A stretch of 64,000 bases of DNA from UBA935 sp031556725. GTDB taxonomy: Bacteria > Bacillota > Clostridia > Lachnospirales > Lachnospiraceae. Positions 8,931-17,085 of the stretch are shown piece after piece (position 1 is the stretch's first letter; every line of letters begins with the position of its first letter). The notes beneath the pieces are model-generated. The model saw only the letters and a list, made by a program, of their open reading frames with translations. It was not told the origin of the DNA and did no database searches. Location of the stretch: NCBI GenBank assembly GCA_031556725.1, contig JAVBSL010000004.1, positions 124,001-188,000 on the forward strand. The letters run 5' to 3'. Made by a program: the position numbers and the translations under genes.

Positions 8931-10662
8931 CGGACAGTCCTCCTTTCGTGACAGGGAGATAGATGGTCATAGCGGTATATTCCCCTTCGGCACTGGTAAT
9001 GGAGATGCCGTACTTTTCACCGAATTGATATTGAATTCGTTTATGTACATTATAGAGACCGATTTCCTTGAAAAAAGTGGAGGAGGTTTCCTGTCTGGTA
9101 TGCAAAACCTTTTCAATGGTTTCCGCAGACATTCCCACCCCATCGTCGGTGATGGTAACAGTGAACTCGTCAGTCCCGCAAAAAGCTGCGTGGATCGTTA
9201 TATTTCCCCTGCACCCTTTGGGTTCGATGCCATGAAAGATAGCATTTTCTACCAGGGGCTGCAAGGTAAATTTAACAATAGAACAATCATAAAGCTCCTT
9301 GGAGTCTACCTGTACAGCCAGAGTGATGGTTCCACCGTAGCGATATTGCTGAATGGTAAAGTAATTTTCCAATAAATCCAGTTCTTCCTTAAGAGAAACC
9401 AAAAGGGTAGTACCTTTGGAAACACTTTTTAACAGCCGGGATAGAGCCAGAGTCATTTCCGCAATACCGGTGGCATTCTGAGCCGTCGCCATCCATTTAA
9501 TGGAGTTTAGGGTATTATATAGAAAATGAGGGTTGATCTGGCTTAGCAGCATCTGATATTCCAGATCCCTCTTTTGTTTTTCATCTTCCAGTCGTTTGTC
9601 TAACAGGTGCAGCACATTGGCGGAAAGGTTATTGATACCGCGGCCCACATCACCTAATTCGTGATCCCATTCAATGGAGGTATCACGGCTGAAATCGCCG
9701 TTGGAGATGCGGTCTATTCGCTCGCGTATTTTTTGTACCGGTACACTGATGGTGCTGTTTAAGATCATCATCAGGGCAATCCCTACAATAATAACAGCCA
9801 CTATGGAACCAAACAAAACCAGACGGTAGACTGCCTGCTGATTGGTCAGTTCGGAGGGCGAGATGAGCTGACTGATGGAGCAGTCCGGCATGGACAAAGG
9901 GGTAGTGACGATAATATTATCACTGTTTTGGGCCGGGAATTCACTTTCGATCAATGCACCGTCGGCAAAGAGATAGGTATGGCCGTCCAGTGTTACAAAC
10001 AGGCAGCTGTCCTCGGCCACGGTATAATTACGTAACGGTACGGTAAAAAGGTCGGGGGATACTTCAATCAGAACATAGCCTCCCTGAACGGAATTGTAAC
10101 GATAAGTAATGGGACGGATGATCATCAGTACCGGTTTGGGTTTCCACATGGCAAAAGGATCGGCAATCAGGCCAATGGAATAATTATAGGAAGATTCATT
10201 TAAAAGCAGATCAAAGTAAGATAATGTGGGGGCAACTTCGGCAATATCCGTAGTGGTGGAAAAGGTGGCAGATACCACTTGCAGATAATTTTCCCCGCAG
10301 ATAACCACCACTCTGGCCATATAATTCTGTGAGGGATTGTTATTATATTCCTCTGTCAGCCGGTCATGGGTAGAAAGAGACAAGCCGGCGGAGGGATTAG
10401 GGTTTCCTTCTATATAAGCGGCAACATTGGTATTGGTCTGACAGAACCGGGCCATCTGCCGGATACCATCCATGCTTTTATTAATATTATCCGATAAAAA
10501 CTGCAGATTGATTTCCGTAGACTGGATCAAACTGTTCCGCAGATACTTCTGAAAGATGTAATTGCTGGCAGTGGTAATGATAATACCCATCCCTAAAATA
10601 AAGGAAAGGGTAATCAATAATATTTTTTTCTGAATTCCGATGGAAGATTTTTTGTGTTCCAT
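8923..10662 (-). CDS. YesM-like sensor histidine kinase
   Basis: A 579-residue membrane kinase. It has a first transmembrane helix at about 14-33, a large extracytoplasmic sensor domain, a second helix near 270-293, a HAMP linker, and the His_kinase domain with the phospho-acceptor His379 in SQINPHFLYNTL. The HATPase domain carries the N-box VENAIFHG and the G-box TDDGVGM. The external domain resembles a Cache-type fold in length and layout. It is the first gene of the operon and is expressed divergently from the sugar-binding protein at 10926. It probably senses a glycan-derived oligosaccharide, directly or through a binding protein; the ligand cannot be read. Confidence 0.92.
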   Translation of the reverse strand: MEHKKSSIGIQKKILLITLSFILGMGIIITTASNYIFQKYLRNSLIQSTEINLQFLSDNINKSMDGIRQMARFCQTNTNVAAYIEGNPNPSAGLSLSTHDRLTEEYNNNPSQNYMARVVVICGENYLQVVSATFSTTTDIAEVAPTLSYFDLLLNESSYNYSIGLIADPFAMWKPKPVLMIIRPITYRYNSVQGGYVLIEVSPDLFTVPLRNYTVAEDSCLFVTLDGHTYLFADGALIESEFPAQNSDNIIVTTPLSMPDCSISQLISPSELTNQQAVYRLVLFGSIVAVIIVGIALMMILNSTISVPVQKIRERIDRISNGDFSRDTSIEWDHELGDVGRGINNLSANVLHLLDKRLEDEKQKRDLEYQMLLSQINPHFLYNTLNSIKWMATAQNATGIAEMTLALSRLLKSVSKGTTLLVSLKEELDLLENYFTIQQYRYGGTITLAVQVDSKELYDCSIVKFTLQPLVENAIFHGIEPKGCRGNITIHAAFCGTDEFTVTITDDGVGMSAETIEKVLHTRQETSSTFFKEIGLYNVHKRIQYQFGEKYGISITSAEGEYTAMTIYLPVTKGGLSDV

Positions 10663-10925
10663 AACAACCTCTCTGCCAATAACAAATAATAGGTGATATA
10701 CTTATTCCATATTATACATTATATTTGATTTTAATTTTATATAAAATAAAAACTGGAATAAATTTTATATGATTTCTAAAAAAATTACATGGTATTTTTG
10801 TTAAATTGCCAAATGCGGATAAATTATGAATAAAAATCATAAAAATCTCCATGTTAAGCTTGCATTCGCTGCTATATACTGACATCAGAGTTACATAGAC
10901 ATCAATTTTAAGGAGGAAATAAAAA
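10663..10925. promoter_or_regulatory. divergent regulatory region between yesMN-like pair and ABC importer
   Basis: This 263-base AT-rich gap holds the control region for both directions. Rightward, a -10 box TATACT at 10875-10880 lacks a good -35 at 17 bases, which suits an activator-dependent promoter. Leftward, overlapping TATAAT-like boxes lie on the minus strand around 10711-10723, also with weak -35 elements. The ribosome binding site AAGGAGGAAAT precedes the gene at 10926. I could not define the regulator's binding site by eye. Confidence 0.5.
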
Positions 10926-12293
10926 ATGAAAAAGAGATTATTGAGCGTATTGCTGACAACGGTGATGATGGTATCCCTGTTAGTTGGATGCGGCAGCAAA
11001 TCCACACCCGAACCGGCCGCAGAAGCACCCGCAGCACCCGCCGCAGAAGCACCTGCCCCAGTGGCAGAGGAACCGGCTCCAGCAGAAGCCGCAGCCGATC
11101 CGGTAACCTTGAAATGGGCTATCTGGGATCAGGAAACTACAGTATACTGGCAGGCTATGGCCGATGCTTATGTGGCAGCTAATCCGCATGTAACTCTTAA
11201 CCTTGTAGACTTAGGCTCCACCGATTATATGACCGTACTGGCCACCGAATTATCCGGTCAGGGATCTGACTTTGACGTAGTAACCATTAAAGATGTTCCC
11301 GGATATGCAACCCTGGTTCAGAAAAATGCAATCCTTTCCTTAGATCAATACATTAAGGATGGCGGTGTGGATCTGGCTAAATATGCCGGAGCTACCGATC
11401 AGGTTACCGTAGACGGCAGTTTATATGAACTTCCTTTCCGGAACGATTTCTGGGTACTGTTCTACAACAAGGATCTTTTCGATGCAGCAGGAGTTGCTTA
11501 CCCTACCAACGATATGACCTTTGATCAATATGATGAACTGGCCAGAAAGATGACCGACACCACCTTTGGCTCACAGGTATATGGTGCACATTACCACACA
11601 TGGAGATCAGCAGTGCAGCTGTTTGGTGTACTGGATGGAAAACACACGATCCTGGATGGCGAATATGAATTCTTTAAGCCTTACTATGAAATGGTTCTGA
11701 ATCAGGAAAAAGACAAAGTGACCAGAAGCTACACTGATCTTAAGACCGAAGGTCTGCACTACTCCGCAGCCTTTTCCGGCGGTGATGTAGCCATGCTGAA
11801 TATGGGCTCCTGGTTTATCTCCACCCTGATCAACAACATTAAGAGCGGCGAATATGATGCAAGCCTTTGCGGAAACTGGGGCATAGTAAAATACCCTCAT
11901 GCGGACGGTGTCCCGGCTGGATCTACTTTGGGAACCATTACCGGACTTTCTGTTACCAGCGCATCTGCTAATCCTGATGCAGCATGGGATTTTGTAAAAT
12001 GGGCAAGTGGTGAAGAAGGCGCAGCCGTTATGGCAGCTACCGGAAACTTCCCGGCAATTATGACCGCCGAAGCTCTTGGGCTGATCACCGGATTGGAAGG
12101 CTTCCCTGCCGATGCAGCGAGCAAAGAAGCTCTGAACGTATCTAACCTGTACCTGGAAGTACCTTATGCACCCAATGTTTCGGAAATCAACTCCGCACTG
12201 GATTCTTATCACGGCAGCATCATGTCAGGTGAAATGTCAATTGATGAAGGTATTGCCGCAATGAATGCCGAAGTATCTAAAATAATAAAGTAG
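10926..12293 (+). CDS. sugar ABC transporter substrate-binding lipoprotein
   Basis: A 455-residue extracellular solute-binding protein of family 1 (MalE/UgpB type). The signal peptide ends in the lipobox LLVGC with Cys22 as the lipidation site. A Pro/Ala/Glu-rich flexible linker (about 27-60) precedes the binding domain, which starts at TLKWAIWDQET. It should capture an oligosaccharide outside the cell and pass it to the two permeases that follow. The linker's repeated GCA/CCC codons make it locally GC-rich. A hairpin lies between it and the first permease. From the downstream enzymes the ligand is probably a uronic-acid-containing oligosaccharide. Confidence 0.92.
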   Translation: MKKRLLSVLLTTVMMVSLLVGCGSKSTPEPAAEAPAAPAAEAPAPVAEEPAPAEAAADPVTLKWAIWDQETTVYWQAMADAYVAANPHVTLNLVDLGSTDYMTVLATELSGQGSDFDVVTIKDVPGYATLVQKNAILSLDQYIKDGGVDLAKYAGATDQVTVDGSLYELPFRNDFWVLFYNKDLFDAAGVAYPTNDMTFDQYDELARKMTDTTFGSQVYGAHYHTWRSAVQLFGVLDGKHTILDGEYEFFKPYYEMVLNQEKDKVTRSYTDLKTEGLHYSAAFSGGDVAMLNMGSWFISTLINNIKSGEYDASLCGNWGIVKYPHADGVPAGSTLGTITGLSVTSASANPDAAWDFVKWASGEEGAAVMAATGNFPAIMTAEALGLITGLEGFPADAASKEALNVSNLYLEVPYAPNVSEINSALDSYHGSIMSGEMSIDEGIAAMNAEVSKIIK

Positions 12294-12316
12294 TACCAGA
12301 CAATTACCGGTAACGG

Positions 12317-12350
12317 ATATGGGGTCGGAACACCGGCCCCATATTTATTA
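12317..12350 (+). terminator. intercistronic hairpin after the binding-protein gene
   Basis: ATATGGGG (12317-12324) pairs with CCCCATAT (12337-12344), with further CGG/CCG pairing inside, followed by TTTATTA. The uridine run is short, so it probably acts as a partial terminator or 3' stabiliser that keeps binding-protein mRNA above permease mRNA. Confidence 0.65.
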
Positions 12351-12372
12351 GTAAATAAGGAGTGATCTGATT

Positions 12373-13404
12373 ATGGAAAAAGTAGAAATCCTTCAAAATG
12401 AGTTAACAGCCCTGATCGAAGCGGTCAGAACCGAAACGAATAAAAAAGAAAAGAAGAAAAAAATTGCACAGATCGATGCTTTACATAGAAAAATAGATAA
12501 AATGCGGTCGGGAAGACTGCTCAGCCGGGAGGCCAAAAGGGATTTGGTAGCTTATTCCTTTATTGCCCCTAACTTTATCGGATTTGCAATATTTACCCTG
12601 ATTCCCATTGTCTTTGCTTTTGCCCTGGCTTTTATGCAGTGGGATGGCAGCAATCCCATCAAATGGGTGGGGTTTAGCAACTTTGCCTTACTGACGGATG
12701 ATATCTTCTTTAAGGCGGCCCTGAAAAATACGATTATTTATTGTATCGGTACCGTTCCGCTGACCATGATTGCTTCTTTGGCACTGGCCATTGTATTAAA
12801 TCAAAAGGTTTTTGGCCGGGGAATTTTCCGGACGCTGTCCTTCTTTCCTTATGTAGCCTCTCTAGTGGCCATTACAGCGGTTTGGAAAATGCTTTTTCAT
12901 CCCTCAAAAGGCCCTATTAACAGCGTTTTATATAATACCTTCCATGTTCCTCAGGAAAACTTGCCGCAGTGGTTTACCGGCGGACTGGTATTGCTTTCGA
13001 TGATTTTATTCAGTGTGTGGAAATATATGGGTTATTATATGGTCATTTATCTGGCCGGACTGCAGGGGATTTCCGCAGAGTTATATGAGGCGGCAGGATT
13101 GGATGGTGCCAACACATGGCAGAAGTTCCGTTATATCACCTGGCCTCAGCTGCAGGCTACCACCTTTTTTGTGGTGGTCATGCTGACCATCAATTGCTTC
13201 AAAGTATATGATATTGCTGTCATGCTGGCCGGCGGCGGAAGCGGTGAGCTGACCACTTCCGCAACCGTTCTGGTTTATTACATTTACCAGAAGGCCTTTA
13301 TTGACTGGAATCTTGGTTATTCCAGTGCAGTGTCAATGGTATTGTTTGTGTTGGTGTTGATCGTTACCCTGATTCAGTTCCGGGGTCAGGCCAACCAGGA
13401 TTAA
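12373..13404 (+). CDS. sugar ABC transporter permease (MalF/UgpA type)
   Basis: A 343-residue inner-membrane permease with six predicted helices. The cytoplasmic coupling loop carries the EAA motif (YEAAGLDGANTWQKFRYITWPQL) that docks an ATPase. The start is set by AAGGAGTGATCTGATT. It differs from the usual family in a highly charged, helical N-terminal extension of about 65 residues (Lys/Glu-rich, coiled-coil-like) before the first membrane segment. It pairs with the permease starting 15 bases downstream. No ATPase gene accompanies them, so a shared MsmX/MsmK-type ATPase elsewhere in the genome is likely. Confidence 0.93.
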   Translation: MEKVEILQNELTALIEAVRTETNKKEKKKKIAQIDALHRKIDKMRSGRLLSREAKRDLVAYSFIAPNFIGFAIFTLIPIVFAFALAFMQWDGSNPIKWVGFSNFALLTDDIFFKAALKNTIIYCIGTVPLTMIASLALAIVLNQKVFGRGIFRTLSFFPYVASLVAITAVWKMLFHPSKGPINSVLYNTFHVPQENLPQWFTGGLVLLSMILFSVWKYMGYYMVIYLAGLQGISAELYEAAGLDGANTWQKFRYITWPQLQATTFFVVVMLTINCFKVYDIAVMLAGGGSGELTTSATVLVYYIYQKAFIDWNLGYSSAVSMVLFVLVLIVTLIQFRGQANQD

Positions 13405-13419
13405 GCAGGAGGAGACGGC

Positions 13420-14259
13420 ATGAAATCACAACGAAAAAAAGCTTTAGTTGGAAAAATAGCGGTATACGTGATTTTGATCACCATCGCAGCAATTATGATT
13501 ATTCCTTTTTTGTGGATGCTATCGGCTTCCATCAAAAGTGACCGGGAAGTTTTCCAGATGAATCCCTTTGTATGGATTCCAGAGGTTCCCAAATGGAGCA
13601 ACTATAAAAATATCTGGACCAAGATTCCGATGTTAAAATTTGTGGAGAATACGATATTTTTGACTCTGGTAGTAACCTTTTTACAATTACTCACCAGCAG
13701 CTTTGCGGCGTATTCTTTTGCCAAGCTGGAGTTTAAGCATAAAACCAAACTGTTTTTTGCCTATATTGCCACCATTGCCATGCCCTGGCAGGTGTATATG
13801 GTACCGCAGTTTATTATGATGCGGCGGATGGGTTTAAATGATAAGTTGCTGGCAATTATCTGTCTGCAGGCGTTTTCGGCCTTTGGAGTATTTATGATGA
13901 AACAGTTCTATGAAGGGATTCCCGGCGATTTATGCGAGGCGGCTCGGATTGACGGTATGAGTGAATACCGGATATATGCCAGTATTATGCTGCCGCTGTC
14001 CAAGCCGGCGCTGTCTACCTTGACGATCTTTACCTTTGTGGCCACCTGGAATGATTATTTGGGTCCCTTGATTTATCTGAAATCTCCTGAGAAGAAAACC
14101 ATCCAATTGGGCCTTAAAATGTTTATCAGCCAATATTCTTCCGATTATGGGCTAATTATGGCCGGATCTGTGCTATCATTAATACCGGTACTGATCGTAT
14201 TTTTGGTTCTGCAAAAGTACTTTGTTGAAGGCGTAGCGTCCACCGGACTGAAAGGATAG
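13420..14259 (+). CDS. sugar ABC transporter permease (MalG/UgpE type)
   Basis: A 279-residue permease with six membrane helices, the second half of the heterodimeric channel. The EAA-type coupling motif is visible as CEAARIDGMSEYRIYASIMLP, and the C-terminus ends in the family-typical QKYFVEGVASTGLKG. The ribosome binding site GGAGGAGA precedes the ATG. It lies 12 bases before the GH88 gene, so transport and degradation are encoded in one operon. The assignment is firm for the family; the sugar is inferred from the enzymes. Confidence 0.93.
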   Translation: MKSQRKKALVGKIAVYVILITIAAIMIIPFLWMLSASIKSDREVFQMNPFVWIPEVPKWSNYKNIWTKIPMLKFVENTIFLTLVVTFLQLLTSSFAAYSFAKLEFKHKTKLFFAYIATIAMPWQVYMVPQFIMMRRMGLNDKLLAIICLQAFSAFGVFMMKQFYEGIPGDLCEAARIDGMSEYRIYASIMLPLSKPALSTLTIFTFVATWNDYLGPLIYLKSPEKKTIQLGLKMFISQYSSDYGLIMAGSVLSLIPVLIVFLVLQKYFVEGVASTGLKG

Positions 14260-14271
14260 GAGGCAGGCAGA

Positions 14272-15420
14272 ATGATTATCAGTAAAGAAGAAATTAAGGC
14301 AGGACTTTCCTTTGCCGCCGGGCAGATTAAGGATAATCTGCCGCAGTTTACCCATGTATTTCAAAATGCATATAGTGAAAATGGTTTTTATAAGCCCATT
14401 CCCAATAATTATTGGACCACCGGTTTCTGGACCGGAGAAATTTGGCTCAGTTATGAATTTTGCGGCGATGAGCGGTTGAGAGCTGCCGGTGAAATTCAAG
14501 TCCAAAGCTTTTATGAGCGGATTGTAAAACAGATCGAAGTGGATCACCATGATATGGGATTTTTATATTCTCTTTCCTGTGTGGCGGCCTATAAGTTGAT
14601 CGGCAGTGAAAAAGGACGGGAAGCAGCAATTTTGGCAGCAGATCAGTTGATCAGGCGGTTTCATCCGAAAGGGAATTTTCTTCAGGCCTGGGGGGCCATG
14701 GATGCTCCGGAAAATTACCGGCTGATTATCGACTGTTTATTAAATCTGCCATTACTATATTGGGCAACGGAAGAAACCGGTGATGACAAATACCGGGAGA
14801 TTGCCGAGAAGCATATTACCACAGCGGCAGCCAATGTGATACGGGAGGATTTTTCTACCTGGCATACTTTTTTCTTTGACATGGAAACCGGTGCACCGGA
14901 TCATGGTGCTACCTGTCAGGGCTACCGGGATGGCTCAGCCTGGGCCAGAGGGCAGGCCTGGGGCATCTATGGATTGGCACTGGCGTATAAATATACCGGC
15001 CGAAAAGAATATATAGAACTGTTTGAAGGGGTTACGGAATATTTTCTGAAGCATTTACCGAAGGATATGGTCCCCTTCTGGGATCTGGAATTTACGGACG
15101 GGGCAGATCAGCCAAGGGATTCCTCCTCGGCCTCCATTGCTGTATGCGGGATGTTAGAGATGACGGAGTATTTAACCGATCAGGAGAAAACAGCGCGCTA
15201 TCGGCGGATTGCTAAAGAAATCATGAAATCACTTTATGATAATTATGCGGTGAAAGATAAAACAATATCAAACGGGTTGGTGCTGCACAGTACTTATTCC
15301 AATCACTCACCCTATAACACCTGCGGTCATTATGGGGTGGATGAATGTAATTCCTGGGGTGATTACTTCTATATGGAAGCCCTGACCAGGCTAAACAAAG
15401 AATGGGAGATGTATTGGTGA
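14272..15420 (+). CDS. unsaturated glucuronyl hydrolase (GH88)
   Basis: A 382-residue alpha/alpha-barrel enzyme that hydrolyses the unsaturated uronic acid left at the non-reducing end of oligosaccharides by polysaccharide lyases. Family landmarks are clear: DHHDMGFLYSLSCVAAYKL with Asp91/Asp94, IIDCLLNLPLLYWA with Asp154 (the position of the catalytic Asp149 in Bacillus UGL), ARGQAWGIYG, and the C-terminal WGDYFYMEAL. The length matches the family. There is no signal peptide, so it acts in the cytoplasm on imported oligosaccharides. GH105 is the alternative, but the DHHDMGF and WGDYFYMEAL motifs favour GH88. Its stop overlaps the next start (TGATG). Confidence 0.9.
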   Translation: MIISKEEIKAGLSFAAGQIKDNLPQFTHVFQNAYSENGFYKPIPNNYWTTGFWTGEIWLSYEFCGDERLRAAGEIQVQSFYERIVKQIEVDHHDMGFLYSLSCVAAYKLIGSEKGREAAILAADQLIRRFHPKGNFLQAWGAMDAPENYRLIIDCLLNLPLLYWATEETGDDKYREIAEKHITTAAANVIREDFSTWHTFFFDMETGAPDHGATCQGYRDGSAWARGQAWGIYGLALAYKYTGRKEYIELFEGVTEYFLKHLPKDMVPFWDLEFTDGADQPRDSSSASIAVCGMLEMTEYLTDQEKTARYRRIAKEIMKSLYDNYAVKDKTISNGLVLHSTYSNHSPYNTCGHYGVDECNSWGDYFYMEALTRLNKEWEMYW

Positions 15421-17084
15421 TGAACACAAAAAAAGAATTTCAGCAGTTAGCTCTTAGTCTTTTGGAACCCTTAAAGCCTTATTACAGTCCCCAGGGCGCA
15501 CAGCTTAATCTGGGAGTTACCATGGCTCACTATGATCAGAAGGCTGCCTGGATGGAAGCCTTTTCCCGCCCCTTATGGGCATTGGTACCTTTATGGGCAG
15601 GGGGTGGTAGAGCCGAGGACTTTGCGGACATATACAGGCGGGGACTGGGCGCCGGAACTGATGCCGAAAGCGCAGAACATTGGGGCGAATGCAGTGATTT
15701 TGACCAGCGTTTTGTGGAGATGGCCGCCATCTCTTATGGATTGCTGTTTACTCCTGAGGTGGTTTACCAGCCTTTGACCGAAAAGGAGAAAAAGAATCTG
15801 TTGGCTTATTTGAATAAGATTAATGAACATCCGTTGCCGGTGTGCAACTGGATTTTATTTGCAGTGTTGGTAAATATTGCTTTGAAAAGCGTGGGTGCCG
15901 ATTACAATGCTCAGATTTTGGAAGAGTATCTGAATGGACTGGAGACTTTTTATTTGGGAAATGGATGGTATCAGGACGGAGATTCCGGGCAGAAGGATTA
16001 TTATATTTCTTTTGCCATTCATTTTTACTGTCTGATCTATGCCAGGGTCATGGAGCGGGAGGATGGGGTGCGTGCGGCACTTTACAAGGAAAGGGCACTT
16101 ATCTTTGCCAGAAGCTTTATTTACTGGTTTGATGAGGATGGTGACGCCATTCCTTTTGGCCGTTCGCTGACCTACCGCTTTGCCCAGGTAAGCTTTTTCA
16201 GTGCCTGTCTGATTGCCGGCATTGAGCCTTTTCCCATTCCGGTGATGAAAGGACTGATTGTCAGACACTTGGAAAGCTGGTTAAAAAAACCGATTTTTGA
16301 CCGGAACGGAATTCTGACCATTGGCTACGGATATCCTAATTTACTGATGGCCGAGCGCTATAATGCGCCCGGTTCTCCCTATTGGAGTATGAAGGTATTT
16401 GCCTTTTTAATGCTGCCTGATGAGCATCCTTTCTGGCATGCGGAGACTGCACCCTATCCGGAACATGAGGCGATGTGTGCCATTCCGCAGGCGGATATGC
16501 TGATCTATCATTATGGCAGCCATGTGACTGCTTTTGCGCCGGGAGTGTACAGCCCTGACGGACATGGTCAGATTGCCGCCAAGTACGGCAAATTTGCCTA
16601 TGACAGTAAGTTTAGTATTAACATGGCCAAGTCTGCATTTGAGCTTCATGAAAATGCTCCGGACAGTATGCTGGCTTTTGTAATCGATGGATATGTTTAT
16701 GTGAGACGTATCTGCATAGAACATATAATAACGGAAAATGCGGTGTATTCCCAATGGAGCCCTTATCCGGGAATTATGGTGGAAACAACTATCTGTCCGG
16801 GTGCGGAGGGACATGAGCGGACGCATAATATTACCAGTCAAATCGTCTGTGAAGCTTATGACTGTGGTTTTGCGGTGGATACTTCTAATACCGGTAACCA
16901 TAAGCTTACTTGTAAAGTAAAAGCCCTGGAGGGAGCAGGAGAAGAGCAGATTATTTTTGCTGATCCGAATACGAATCTATGCTACCCCAAGACGGCGATC
17001 TCATCCATAAAGTATCAAATCACAGCAGGCACACAGCGAATCCGCACCAGCATTAAAGTAGCGTGGGAGAGGCAGGGTCATTAA
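15420..17084 (+). CDS. DUF2264 family protein, probable carbohydrate-active enzyme
   Basis: A 554-residue protein starting at ATG 15420, overlapping the GH88 stop; an in-frame ATG at 15402 would add six residues. The N-terminal 350 residues have the pattern of DUF2264: LGVTMAHYDQKAAWMEAFSRPLW, then WGECSDFDQRFVEMAAISYGLL and NGWYQDGDSGQKDYY. The C-terminal part looks beta-rich. The family is found in polysaccharide utilisation loci and is expected to be an alpha/alpha-toroid glycan hydrolase or lyase; a glucuronidase-type activity would fit here but is not shown by the sequence. There is no signal peptide. It is followed immediately by the heparinase-like gene, one base after its stop. Confidence 0.85.
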   Translation: MNTKKEFQQLALSLLEPLKPYYSPQGAQLNLGVTMAHYDQKAAWMEAFSRPLWALVPLWAGGGRAEDFADIYRRGLGAGTDAESAEHWGECSDFDQRFVEMAAISYGLLFTPEVVYQPLTEKEKKNLLAYLNKINEHPLPVCNWILFAVLVNIALKSVGADYNAQILEEYLNGLETFYLGNGWYQDGDSGQKDYYISFAIHFYCLIYARVMEREDGVRAALYKERALIFARSFIYWFDEDGDAIPFGRSLTYRFAQVSFFSACLIAGIEPFPIPVMKGLIVRHLESWLKKPIFDRNGILTIGYGYPNLLMAERYNAPGSPYWSMKVFAFLMLPDEHPFWHAETAPYPEHEAMCAIPQADMLIYHYGSHVTAFAPGVYSPDGHGQIAAKYGKFAYDSKFSINMAKSAFELHENAPDSMLAFVIDGYVYVRRICIEHIITENAVYSQWSPYPGIMVETTICPGAEGHERTHNITSQIVCEAYDCGFAVDTSNTGNHKLTCKVKALEGAGEEQIIFADPNTNLCYPKTAISSIKYQITAGTQRIRTSIKVAWERQGH

Positions 17085-17085
17085 G

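Noticed and set aside
7314..10662. YesMN genes as part of the defence cassette
   Set aside because: They lie on the other strand, have normal base composition and belong by family and divergent promoter to the carbohydrate locus.
11607..12212. 201-codon antisense frame within the sugar-binding protein gene
   Set aside because: No start context, no recognisable domain, and it is complementary to a firmly identified gene.
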